A DNA stretch of 64,000 bases from assembly GCF_963662805.1 (NCBI RefSeq), contig NZ_OY759862.1, forward strand, positions 248,001-312,000. The letters are read 5' to 3'. Shown one piece after another: positions 17,010-25,588 of this stretch. The position numbers and the translations under genes are program-made. Each line of letters starts with the position of its first letter. Position 1 is the first letter of the stretch. The notes below the pieces were generated by a model. The model was not told where the DNA came from and made no database searches. It saw nothing but the letters and a program-made list of their open reading frames with translations. The DNA is from an uncultured Cohaesibacter sp. (GTDB lineage Bacteria; Pseudomonadota; Alphaproteobacteria; Rhizobiales; Cohaesibacteraceae).

Positions 17010-17552
17010 TCAGACCGGCAGGCCGAAGGTCGGGCCGATGATCTCAAGCCAGCCCTTGAGGCGCTCATCCGTCATCATCGACTGGTTGTCGAGGTCGAGT
17101 GCCAGCCCCAGAAACTCGTCGTCGTCCTGCGCCATTGAGGCATTGAATTCATAACCCTCGACGGGCCAGCGACCGACCAGCGTCGCGCCCCGCTCTTCGA
17201 AGAATTCGTGCAGAAGATAGATCGCATTGACGAATTCGTCCGGATAGCCGACCTGATCGCCAAGACCATAGATTGCGATGGTCTTGCCGCTGAAATCCTG
17301 ATCTTCGATCTGCGGCAGGAACTCCTCCCAGCTTTCGTTGTCGCAGTCCGCGCTCATGCCGGGCAACATGCCTTCCGAAAGGGTAGGGGTGCCGAGAATG
17401 AGGAAGTCATAGCTCATGAAGTCATCGACTTCAGCCCGATTGACGTTGAGCGGCTTGGCCATCAACTCGTCATCGAAGCCCTTTTGGATCTGTTTGGCGA
17501 TCTTGCGTGTTTTGCCCGTATCCGTCCCGAAGAATAGTCCGATTTTTGCCAT
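17010..17552 (-). CDS. fldA: Long-chain flavodoxin
   Basis: An FMN electron carrier that can replace ferredoxin, often when iron is low. The start is the ATG at 17552 (MAKIGLFFGTDTGKTRKIAK), where the family begins; an open extension to 17609 has no match. It has 180 residues. The FMN phosphate loop is GTDTGKTRKI, the isoalloxazine-stacking regions are TPTLSEGMLPG and YGLGDQVGYPDEFVNA, and the inserted beta-strand region of long-chain flavodoxins is present around VEGYEFNAS. The small CxxC protein gene follows in the same unit. The 200-base upstream region is AT-rich, but I see no clear Fur or FNR box. Confidence 0.93.
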   Translation of the reverse strand: MAKIGLFFGTDTGKTRKIAKQIQKGFDDELMAKPLNVNRAEVDDFMSYDFLILGTPTLSEGMLPGMSADCDNESWEEFLPQIEDQDFSGKTIAIYGLGDQVGYPDEFVNAIYLLHEFFEERGATLVGRWPVEGYEFNASMAQDDDEFLGLALDLDNQSMMTDERLKGWLEIIGPTFGLPV

Positions 17553-17781
17553 GCCCGTTCTCTGTTTTCTCTGAAGTGATGAAACAATGAATTTGTAAAG
17601 TGTCATCATGACAAATGCAGACAGCGTGCCAGTTCGTCGGAATCTTGTCAGGTTGTTGAAATAATTGAGAAAATGAAAAAGAGACAGGTAAGGTGACGCT
17701 CAGCTGAAGTGGCAAAGGCAACAATTTTGAGTATGATCTACAAGTTTTGTCGCAGATGCCACAATCAGGTGAGGGCTACCA

Positions 17782-18621
17782 TCAACCCGTACGTTTCTCT
17801 GCCAGCACCAGATGGCCGTAGATCGGATTGCCCTCGTCGCTGCGTACGACGATCAGCTCGAAATGCTTCACATCCATCCCGTTCGCATCAAGCAGGCGGC
17901 GGACATAGGCTTCCGAATGGGCAAAGCGCTGCTTTGGCCCGACCTTATAATCGGCTCCCTCAAAGGCCTCGTCGGGCAGGGTCTCGGACGAGAAGGCAAA
18001 CAGGCCCCTGGCATCGAGGCAACGGCCCACTTGCATGAACTTCTCTTCCAGATCACCCAGATAGGGCAACACGTCGGTCGAGACGATCAGATCCCAGCCG
18101 CCTTGCTGGTCAGAGCCGTCATCCTCAATGTCGCGGAGGAACTCCACAACATCACCGGCATAAAGGTCGTTGTAGACTTCCTTGTCATAGGCCTCGTCCA
18201 GCATGCCGGTCGAAATATCGACCCCGATCATCTCGTCCACCTTGCCGTGCATGGCAATTCCGGTCAGGCCAGTGCCACATCCCAGATCGAGCATCCGGGC
18301 AAAATGGCGGTCCGGCTGGTAGCCGACGATCATTTCGCGAACCATCATCGGCACTGCATAGCCCAGATCATCAACGAGGATCTTCTCAAACGCCGCCGCA
18401 TGCTGATCGAACAGGGTCGCCACATAGGCAACGGACGCCTTCTCAGGCGAGGGACCGCGCTGAATCGAGGCAAGACGCACGGCAGCTCCGGTGTGATCCT
18501 CCGAGTCGAGCGCGAGCACCTCGCGATAGGCGTCGGCGGCTTCGTCCAGCTGGCCTGCTTTTTCGAGGCTCAGTGCCCTGTTGTAGGCCTCTGCCAGTGC
18601 TTCTGTATCCAATTCGCTCAT
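17782..18621 (-). CDS. TPR-containing class I SAM-dependent methyltransferase
   Basis: The 279-residue protein begins with a short tetratricopeptide-like region (residues 3-40, ALAEAYNRALSLEKAGQLDEAADAYREVLALD in two pieces), followed by a Rossmann methyltransferase domain. SAM motif I is MLDLGCGTGLTGIAM near residue 112, followed by the acidic strand end IGVDIS and the motif IV region DLIVSTDVLPYLGDL. YVATLFDQHAAAFEKILVDDLGY before motif I is typical of the family annotated as TPR repeat methyltransferases (Mg-protoporphyrin- or NDUFAF5-like). The substrate is unknown. The start is the ATG at 18621, chosen because the preceding 11 residues have no family match. Confidence 0.88.
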   Translation of the reverse strand: MSELDTEALAEAYNRALSLEKAGQLDEAADAYREVLALDSEDHTGAAVRLASIQRGPSPEKASVAYVATLFDQHAAAFEKILVDDLGYAVPMMVREMIVGYQPDRHFARMLDLGCGTGLTGIAMHGKVDEMIGVDISTGMLDEAYDKEVYNDLYAGDVVEFLRDIEDDGSDQQGGWDLIVSTDVLPYLGDLEEKFMQVGRCLDARGLFAFSSETLPDEAFEGADYKVGPKQRFAHSEAYVRRLLDANGMDVKHFELIVVRSDEGNPIYGHLVLAEKRTG

Positions 18622-18845
18622 ACCATGTCCCCGAAGGCTCAAATCTGCGGGCAAGCTCTACACCCGCAAGCAACAAACGTCCAGCCCCGAGGCGTGCCCG
18701 AGGTGGGCCCGAGGTGGGGAAGGGTCGGGACAGATGTGAGCTGCGTCGCATCCGGGCTTGTCACAGGCGGCGTTGCTGGCTAGACAGGGCACGCCAACCA
18801 GCAACGCGCCATCAGACGCATCCCAAACTGCAACAAGGACGATTC

Positions 18846-19283
18846 ATGGATCATGTGACCATCTACACGGACGGAGCCTGTTCGGGAAATCCCGGTCCGG
18901 GCGGTTGGGGCGCCCTGTTGACGATGGGGGAGCATGAGAAGGAACTCTGCGGGGGCGAGGCGGAGACCACCAACAACCGCATGGAACTCACGGCGGCGAT
19001 CGAGGCATTCAATGCGCTCAAGCGCCCCTGCGAGGTCGACCTCTGGACCGACAGCCAATATGTGAAGGGCGGTATCACCGGCTGGATCTATGGCTGGAAG
19101 AAGAACGGTTGGAAGACCGCCAACAAGAAGCCCGTGAAAAATGCCGAACTCTGGCAGGCGCTTGACGAAGCCTTGAAACGACACAAGGTCAACTGGCATT
19201 GGGTCAAAGGACACGCCGGTCACGAGGGCAACGAGAGAGCAGACGAGTTGGCCCGTCGCGGCATGGCACCTTTCAAGGGTTAG
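18846..19283 (+). CDS. rnhA: Ribonuclease HI
   Basis: It cuts the RNA strand of RNA-DNA hybrids, for example in R-loops and primers. The start is the ATG at 18846, with AAGGACG just upstream, giving 145 residues; the open frame extends to 18573 but that part overlaps the divergent methyltransferase gene. All catalytic positions are visible: YTDGACSGNPGPGG (first Asp), NNRMELTAAIEAF (Glu), LWTDSQYV (Asp) and GHEGNERADELA (last Asp), with the KGHAGHEGN His loop. The basic protrusion GWKKNGWKTANKKPVKN is present. Confidence 0.96.
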   Translation: MDHVTIYTDGACSGNPGPGGWGALLTMGEHEKELCGGEAETTNNRMELTAAIEAFNALKRPCEVDLWTDSQYVKGGITGWIYGWKKNGWKTANKKPVKNAELWQALDEALKRHKVNWHWVKGHAGHEGNERADELARRGMAPFKG

Positions 19284-19292
19284 CGAGGCCGC

Positions 19293-19328
19293 AAAAGAAA
19301 AGCGGCAGCCCCTGTCGGGTACTGCCGC
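19293..19328 (-). terminator. Terminator between rnhA and the PilZ gene
   Basis: A 7-bp stem (GCGGCAG / CTGCCGC) with a 13-base loop is followed on the minus strand by TTTTCTTTT. It probably ends the PilZ transcript and may also stop rnhA transcripts. Confidence 0.6.
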
Positions 19329-19391
19329 CACGCTTACGTGCGAAATAAGCATGTCTCAAGGTCTGATGGTTCTTGCTTCGTTGTGTCCTGC

Positions 19392-19718
19392 CTAGCCTCG
19401 TGTGGCAATGATCGACATCCGGCGGATGTCGGCCTTGGAAAAGGACAGGACGTCCTTCATTTCAGTCGAGAATTCAACGCCGATGCTGTCCCCATGTTTC
19501 CAGACCAATTTGGCATCTGCAAGCGTGCCGTCCTTGCGGTTGAGGAGCGCAAAGGCTTTCGGAACAGCGACCTGCGGGTCTAGACGGAGCTGCATCCCAT
19601 GGTCGCTTTCATTGCGGATGGTGCAGTCCAGACTGATGGCATAATTGTTGAAGAAGAGCTTGCCGCCTTTCAGGACACGCTTTCTGTCTTCTCGACGACG
19701 ATCCTTAATATCTGTCAC
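19392..19718 (-). CDS. PilZ domain protein (c-di-GMP receptor candidate)
   Basis: The 108-residue protein consists of a single PilZ domain. The c-di-GMP binding signatures are visible: an RRxxxR-type basic patch near the N-terminus (DRRREDRKR) and NESDHG in the position of the (D/N)xSxxG motif. The barrel strands continue to KHGDSIGVEFS. The start is the GTG at 19718, which has AAGGA eight bases upstream; the frame is open to 19796 but without a family match. Three c-di-GMP enzymes lie in this window, though none is adjacent, so partners cannot be assigned. Confidence 0.87.
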   Translation of the reverse strand: MTDIKDRRREDRKRVLKGGKLFFNNYAISLDCTIRNESDHGMQLRLDPQVAVPKAFALLNRKDGTLADAKLVWKHGDSIGVEFSTEMKDVLSFSKADIRRMSIIATRG

Positions 19719-20550
19719 GGCGTTGGTCCTTAGAATGGAGGTTTGGCAGTGTGCCTGATCGGTGTGTGATCTGGCCGAGCGATCAGGCGTCCGCACCCGT
19801 TGAGATGATTTCGTTCAAATTTTATCAAAATCCGTTTGGTTTTTCATCTTCGGAATGATTCGGCGGTTAACGTAGGGTTAATGCCTACTAAGCGCCGACA
19901 TTTTGGTGAAAGAAGAGTGATTCCAGACGATCGTAATCGCATGCTTTCGCTGTCCTGTTTCGACACAGACGGAGTCGCGAGCGTCGAATCTGAGGTCAGC
20001 TTGCCTGTGAAACAGACCGGTCTTTTTTACAAATTTGGCTACGTATTTTCACAACTCCGAATAGGGAGAAGCGGAACAAAAAAAGTACAACTGGGGATAA
20101 TTCACGAGGCCCATGTTAACGCAAAAAATTTGGGCAAACCCGCTCTCAAACCACGCTTGACAGTCAGGATCCATGAAGAGTCAGATGCTTACCGACGCGA
20201 AGTCTGGGGATTTGTGGAAATAAAAAATTTGCTTGTCAAGGGAAGTGGAAAAGCCGCGTGAAAGAATCGTTTCCAAATAGTAAAGACCTTGCCACACTGC
20301 AGTCGTGAAGTTTGCGGTGGAAAGAAACCGGCGCTCCAGAGATCGTTTGGCTCAATTGAAAAAAAGCGGCCATGGAGCACACAATCGGGTCTTTCAAGTG
20401 AGCAAATTTGACTTTCATACGAGGCAAACCTGACGGTTCGGTGAGAGTTATCCGCCAACTTCGCGAGATTGTGTGCTGTGTCTGATGCGGCAATATCGGC
20501 ATGGACATGATCAAGGATGGCATGACCAAGAACAAGAAAGGCAAGCTGAC
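19719..20550. other. Long gap with no confident gene
   Basis: About 830 bases that are more AT-rich than the flanks, with several A and T runs. A 141-codon plus-strand frame (19836-20261) has no recognisable domain, no ribosome binding site and uneven composition, so I do not call it. Promoters for the PilZ gene (leftward) and the ParD-like gene (rightward) should lie here. Confidence 0.5.
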
Positions 20551-20898
20551 GTGAATAAGACAGATAAAGCGGTAGAAATCGGCACCTATTTCGAGCAGTT
20601 CATTTCCAGCCAGGTGGCCACCGGTCGCTTTGCAAGCGATATCGAGGTATTGCAGGCAGGGCTCCGTCTTCTGGAAGAACGGCAGATCCAGTTCGCTCTC
20701 AAAAAGACCGAGCTGGAACAGAAGGGCGCCAATCACGTCGGCACTCAGGATGACATGTCCCGGGAAGCTCAGGAAGTCTCTCAATCCGTAACGGACGCCA
20801 TGCGTGCACTGGCCTCTGTTGCAGGTGAGAGCGAGCATTCTATCCCGGCCATCCCGTCTACCAAAGGCCTGCTGCGCTCTCAGATCGCGGCTGAATAG
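20551..20898 (+). CDS. ParD-like type II antitoxin, apparently unpaired
   Basis: The 115-residue protein resembles ParD/CopG-type ribbon-helix-helix antitoxins: VNKTDKAVEIGTYFEQFISS, then QVATGRFASDIEVLQAGLRLLEERQ is the typical dimerisation and DNA-binding pattern. The C-terminal half (residues 50-115) is longer than in standard ParD proteins of 80-90 residues and is Gln-, Ser- and Ala-rich. The start is the GTG at 20551 with AAAGG nine bases upstream. No ParE toxin frame overlaps or follows: a terminator comes 43 bases after the stop and thrC after that. It may be a solitary regulator. Confidence 0.75.
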   Translation: MNKTDKAVEIGTYFEQFISSQVATGRFASDIEVLQAGLRLLEERQIQFALKKTELEQKGANHVGTQDDMSREAQEVSQSVTDAMRALASVAGESEHSIPAIPSTKGLLRSQIAAE

Positions 20899-20938
20899 AG
20901 CTCCCCCACAAAAAGCATTGGCCTGAAACTGCCTTTCT

Positions 20939-20973
20939 AAAAAGCAGCGTGGGTGATCCTGCGCTGCTTTTTT
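20939..20973 (+). terminator. Terminator after the ParD-like gene
   Basis: A 9-bp stem (AAAGCAGCG / CGCTGCTTT) with a 12-base loop is followed by three further T residues, 43 bases after the stop codon. Confidence 0.8.
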
Positions 20974-21167
20974 CATGTCTTGTTCATGTCTGCGGCTCAA
21001 TCGTTTTCGGGTTTCACGCGGCCGACATGGTTTTGCAGAGAACGCGCCTGCTTCGGGACAGCGCCGCGTGGGCTCTTGCCCTGCTATTGCAGAGGATGTA
21101 GGGTTCGGCGCGAATTGAGCGGCTCGAGCCTTGATGGCAGTGAGCAGAGACAAAAGGCAGGTTAGTC

Positions 21168-22640
21168 GTGAAATATGTAAGCACGCGGGGCGGCGCCCCT
21201 GAGCTGGGGCTTCTGTGATGCAATTCTGGCAGGACTTGCCAGCGATGGTGGTCTGTATCTCCCCAAGGTCTGGCCGACCCTGAGCGACGAGGAAATCGCG
21301 AGCCTTGCAGGCAAGAGCTACGCGGACATCGCCTTTGCGGTCATGAAGCCCTATCGTCCGACGGGGAAATCCCGGAGGCAACCTTCCGTACCTATGATCA
21401 ACGAAGCCTATGCCACGCTTCCGGCATGAAGCCGTCACGACCGCTCGTGCAGACCGGGGCTAACGAATTCGTCATGGAACTGTTGTCACGGCCCCGACGC
21501 TTGCCTTCAAGGATGTGGCGATGCAATTGCTCGCCCGCCTGATGGATTTCGTCCTCGAGCAGCGTGATGGCGCGCGCTAACCATCGTCGGCGCGACGTCC
21601 GGTGATACCGGCGGTGCGGCCATCGAGGCGTTTCGCGGTCGCTCCAATACCGACATCTTTATCCTGTTCCCCCGAAGGCCGCGTTTCACCGGTGCAGCAG
21701 CGCCAGATGACCTCGGTGCTTGACGAGAATGTCCATTGCATCGCGCTGAAGGGGCACTTTGACGATTGTCAGGCCATCGTCAAAGACATGTTCGCCCACG
21801 AAAATTTCCGCAGCTCGGTCGCGCTATCCGGGGTCAATTCCATCAACTGGGGCCGTATCATGGCTCAGGTGGTCTATTACTTCGCCTCTGCAGTCGCTCT
21901 TGGCGCTCCCTATCGTTCGGTGTCCTTCACGGTGCCGACGGGCAACTTCGGCGACATCTTCGCTGGCTATGTCGCCAAGAAGATGGGCCTGCCCATCGAC
22001 AAGCTGGTGATCGCAACCAACCAGAACGACATTCTGGCCCGGACCATCGAGACCGGCACCTATGAAGTGCGCGGTGTCACGCCCTCGGTTTCGCCCAGCA
22101 TGGACATTCAGGTCTCGTCCAACTTCGAACGCTTGCTGTTCGAGCTTTATGAGCGCGACAGCGAGGCGGTCGTTCGCCTGATGGCGAGCCTCAAACAGTC
22201 CGGGTCCTTCACGATCGCCGAAGAGCCGCTTGAGCTTCTGCGCGAGGAGCTTTGCTGCCGGACCGGGCAAGCGAAGCCGATACGGACGAAACCATCAAGC
22301 ATGTCCTTCAAGGCATCAGGCTATCTGCTCGATCCGCATTCCGCCGTTGGCGTCCATGTCGCCCGCAAGCTGTCGGTCTCTGAAGAGCCGACTGACGAGG
22401 AAGAAGAGGGCGAGCGAAGTTGATGTGCCTCTCATTCCGATGATCGTGCTTTCGACGGCTCATCCGGCGAAATTCCCCGGCAGTGCAGTGGAAGCGGCCT
22501 CTGGCAATTATCCAGCCTTGCCCGACTGGTTGTCCGACCTGTTGGAGCGCGCGGAAAAGCTCACCGTGATCGACAATAGCGTCGATGCGGTCGAAGCCTT
22601 TATCCTTTCTCATGCGAGGGCTGTCGAAAATCGGGATTGA
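21168..22640 (+). pseudogene. thrC: Threonine synthase, interrupted by many single-base frameshifts
   Basis: Joining three frames gives an almost complete fold-type II PLP enzyme: VKYVSTRGGAPELG at the start, GFCDAILAGLASDGGLYLPK, HGPTLAFKDVAMQLLA (PLP Lys), TIVGATSGDTGGAAIEAF, VNSINWGRIMAQVVYY, VSFTVPTGNFGDIFAGY and a C-terminus ending AVENRD. In the given sequence the frame breaks at about 21209, 21355, 21359, 21393, 21418, 21440, 21485, 21495, 21575, 21671, 22250, 22264, 22312 and 22415. Nearly every break is cured by removing one base, often an added C before G. The stretch 21690-22240 is clean. The protein would be about 485 residues. The start is the GTG at 21168. Base-calling error is the simplest explanation; true decay cannot be excluded from sequence alone. 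Confidence 0.85.
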
Positions 22641-22719
22641 GTGTGAGCCCGAAAAGTGCTGATATTTAAAACAGTCTGGGGAATGACGCAGCACAAGATG
22701 AGTGAATGGGAGTGAGAGT

Positions 22720-24036
22720 TTGACCGTAAATATGTCCCGGCTGGCCAACGGCTTGACCGTTCTGTCCGATGAAATGTCCCATTTGAAGAGCAGCGCCGTT
22801 GGCGTTTGGGTTTCGGCAGGGTCGCGGCATGAAAAGGCGGGGCAGCACGGCATTTCCCATTTGCTCGAGCACATGGCTTTCAAGGGAACGAAGAACCGCT
22901 CCGCCGCGTCGATCGTCGAGGAAATCGAGGCCGTCGGCGGCGAGGTCAACGCATCGACGGGCACTCGAGCACACCTCCTACTATGCCCGTATCTCTCGAA
23001 GAGGATCTCTCCGCTCGCCATCGACATTCTGGGCGATATCCTCGCCAACTCCACCTTCGATGCAGAGGAATTGCGCCGCGAAAAGCATGTCATCCTGCAG
23101 GAGATTGGCGCGACCCACGATATGCCGGAGGATCGGGTCTTTGATCACCTGCTGGAGCTGGCCTTTCCCGGGCAGCCTCTCGGGCGCACCATTCTTGGCA
23201 CCCCTGACACGGTCAGCGATTTCCATCGCTCCGACCTCTACGATTATATGGGAACCCATTATCGTGGCCCATCGATGATCCTGTCGGCCGCAGGAGCGGT
23301 CAAGCACGATGATCTGGTCGCGCTGGGCAAACAGGCCTTTTCCGGCTTTGACGCCATGGAAAGCCCCGAACCCGTGCCCGCGACCTATCTGGGAGGCGAG
23401 AGCCGCGATCTGCAGAAGGATCTGATGGAAGCCCAGGTGGTGCTCGGCTTCGAGGGATGTTCCTACAAGAGCAAGGATTTCTACACCGCCCAGATCCTCG
23501 CTTCGATGCTTGGCGGTGGCATGTCCTCGCGACTGTTTCAGGAAGTGCGTGAAAAACGCGGTCTCTGTTACTCGGTTTATGCCTTCCATTGGGGATTTGT
23601 CGACACGGGCCTGTTTGGCATTCACGCCGCCACTGGGGCGGGCAATCTCGAGGAACTGATGCCGGTCATCGTCGGTGAGCTCGCTCGGGCTGCCGAGGAT
23701 CTGACCGAAACGGAGCTCAACCGTGCCCGTGCCCAGATCAAGGCCGGTCTGTTGATGGGCATGGAAAGCCCCTCGGCACGCGCCGGTCAGCTCGCCCGTC
23801 AGAAGCTGCTGTTCGGTCATCCCAAATCTCTGGAGGAAATGATTGACTCCGTCGCCAACATCACGGTCGAGGATGTGCGCTCTCTGGCATGCAATCTGAT
23901 CACTGGCTCGCCTCCCTCGCTGGCGTCAGTCGGACCGGTTGAGAATCTGATGTGGGTCGACGAAATTTCCAGCCGTCTGGGCTGCGCTTCGTCAACGAAC
24001 GAGGATCAGATCAAGGTGATCGGGGCTGGGCTCTGA
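22720..24036 (+). CDS. M16 family zinc metallopeptidase (mitochondrial processing peptidase-like)
   Basis: The 438-residue protein has the inverted zinc motif in HGISHLLEHMAFKGTKN near residue 44 and the downstream Glu region of M16B peptidases. The LPGVRELGLCYS-like segment REKRGLCYSVYAFHW and GIHAATGAGNLEELMP are also typical. The start is a TTG at 22720, with GGGAG seven bases upstream and the family N-terminus LTVNMSRLANGLTV. Residues near 83-98 read as GTRAHLLLCPYLSKRISP in place of the expected TEHTSYYARISEEDLP: three one-base insertions at about 22965, 22997 and 23010 cancel out. It follows thrC, an order common in Hyphomicrobiales. Confidence 0.92.
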   Translation: MTVNMSRLANGLTVLSDEMSHLKSSAVGVWVSAGSRHEKAGQHGISHLLEHMAFKGTKNRSAASIVEEIEAVGGEVNASTGTRAHLLLCPYLSKRISPLAIDILGDILANSTFDAEELRREKHVILQEIGATHDMPEDRVFDHLLELAFPGQPLGRTILGTPDTVSDFHRSDLYDYMGTHYRGPSMILSAAGAVKHDDLVALGKQAFSGFDAMESPEPVPATYLGGESRDLQKDLMEAQVVLGFEGCSYKSKDFYTAQILASMLGGGMSSRLFQEVREKRGLCYSVYAFHWGFVDTGLFGIHAATGAGNLEELMPVIVGELARAAEDLTETELNRARAQIKAGLLMGMESPSARAGQLARQKLLFGHPKSLEEMIDSVANITVEDVRSLACNLITGSPPSLASVGPVENLMWVDEISSRLGCASSTNEDQIKVIGAGL

Positions 24037-24509
24037 ACCAATAGCATTCATGAGGGCTTGACAGAAACGGCAAGATGAGCACTTGGCTCTCGAGCTTGGC
24101 TCAATGCCCCCCAAAAAGGATCGAAAAAGGCCGGAAAACGGCCAGAAAATAACCAGAAAGGCTGCCGCCGCAAAGAGTAAGGCAGCCAATCGACCGCTGG
24201 TCGAAAAATCGCTAAAAATCATTGTGAGGAGATGATTTGAGCGATGTCAGAATTTTCAGCCCGTGTCCGTTTGTGACTATCTGAAGACGGGTTGATTGAG
24301 TAATATGGGTCCGAACGGGGAGTCGGGTCCGGGCATCTGTCCCGCTGATCCACTTGGACGGGCAGGCCGACCTGTTGTTTGTGCCTATGGGCATGGCAAG
24401 GTCCGATCCTGCATCCTCAAGATCGGGAGTTGTTGCGATGGCCGGAGAACAGGCCAGAAACGGCAGTATGTGGATGTCCTTCTTGCGTCATGCAGTGAAA
24501 GGCAAAGTC
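24037..24509. other. Gap between the M16 and acetyltransferase genes
   Basis: About 470 bases. It holds a 7-bp GGCTGCC / GGCAGCC inverted repeat (near 24161-24188) without a T-tract and no recognisable gene. The acetyltransferase frame is open from 24354 and its true start may lie inside this stretch. Confidence 0.4.
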
Positions 24510-25244
24510 ATGCGTTTGCGGACCGCATCCCTCGAAGACCTCACCCCCTCCTCCCCACATCAACCGACCGACCAGAGCGCATCCGGCTGGTGGGCGTCTC
24601 AAGGCTATTCCTTCTCCGTCGGCCGCCTTACAAGGGGCGGAACAACCATTCCTGCAATTGGCGACCCCTTGGGCGGTGAGGAGCTCTATCTTCGCGCCCC
24701 GGTGAAAACCGATTATGTCCAGTGGGCGCATCTTCGCGCCGCCAGTGCGGACTTCCTTCGGCCATGGGAGCCGATCTGGCCGAGCGACGACCTCACCCCT
24801 CAGGGCTTCCGGCGGCGTCTTGAACAATATCGTCGTGATCGCCGCATTGGACGGGCCTTGCCCTTCCTGATCTTCAATCGCTCCAACGATCAGCTTCTTG
24901 GCGGTGTCAATGTCTCGAACATTCGACGCGGCATTTGCCAGTCCGCTTCCATCGGCTACTGGATGGGAGAAGATCATGCAGCACAGGGGCATATGGGCAG
25001 GGCCTTGGCCTTGTTGTTGCCCTATTTGTTTGATTTTGAGGGGCTCCACCGTGTGGAGGCTGCCTGCCTGCCGATCAATCATGCTTCGATGGCTGTTTTG
25101 GTGAAGCAGGGGTTCAGGTTGGAAGGAAAAGCACGCAGCTATCTTTGCATCAACGGACGATGGGAAGATCACCTGCTTTTCTCGCTTCTCAGATCGGATC
25201 TGAAAAGCCAGCCGATCCATCTCGGGGACTGTCACAACAGATAG
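24510..25244 (+). CDS. RimJ/RimL-type GNAT acetyltransferase
   Basis: A GNAT-fold N-acetyltransferase of the ribosomal-protein-alanine type. The domain runs from GEELYLRAPVKTDYVQW to the end, with the PWEPIWPSDDL segment, ASIGYWMGEDHAAQGHMGRAL as the acetyl-CoA pyrophosphate loop (Gln/Arg-x-x-Gly-x-Gly/Ala-like), and LHRVEAACLPINHASMAVLVKQGF as the C-terminal motif. The start is uncertain: ATG 24510 has GAAAGG seven bases upstream, whereas ATG 24438 has GGGAG eight bases upstream and would add 24 residues of low-similarity sequence. It sits between the M16 peptidase and EAL genes, a conserved neighbourhood. Confidence 0.88.
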   Translation: MRLRTASLEDLTPSSPHQPTDQSASGWWASQGYSFSVGRLTRGGTTIPAIGDPLGGEELYLRAPVKTDYVQWAHLRAASADFLRPWEPIWPSDDLTPQGFRRRLEQYRRDRRIGRALPFLIFNRSNDQLLGGVNVSNIRRGICQSASIGYWMGEDHAAQGHMGRALALLLPYLFDFEGLHRVEAACLPINHASMAVLVKQGFRLEGKARSYLCINGRWEDHLLFSLLRSDLKSQPIHLGDCHNR

Positions 25245-25588
25245 CGGCTGCACGACGGGGAAGGGCGAACGCCTTCCTCTACAAGAAAGGATCCGCGCAG
25301 TCGGACAAAGGATCTCAACGCACGGCCTGCACGGTTCGAATAAGCAGTTCTCCTGTTCCTTTTGAGTGGCAGCACGCGACCCGAATCCGGTAAACCTTAA
25401 TTGGAGAAACGTCTTGGATAAGCGGGTTTCTCGCCGTAAAGGCATTCCTGACGTTTCGGGGACGCCAAAAGAGAGCCTTTTCATTTGAAAAAGGCATGAG
25501 AATGGAATTTCGCCTTGTGTGGCGAGAAGCAAAATTTTAACTATGATGCACTGTATCTGAACGGATACTGAATAGATGAGGGCCCCTG
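25245..25588. other. Gap upstream of the large EAL protein gene
   Basis: About 345 bases with no gene. The last 150 bases are relatively AT-rich and are the likely promoter region of the EAL protein gene. No operator or terminator with a clear T-tract was seen. Confidence 0.4.

Noticed and set aside
19836..20261. 141-codon plus-strand frame in the gap before the ParD-like gene
   Set aside because: No ribosome binding site, no domain and AT-rich composition unlike real genes here.
20236..21438. 400-codon open frame on the minus strand across the ParD-like gene and thrC start
   Set aside because: It overlaps the ParD-like and thrC coding sequences and a terminator, and reads as low-quality sequence with no family match.
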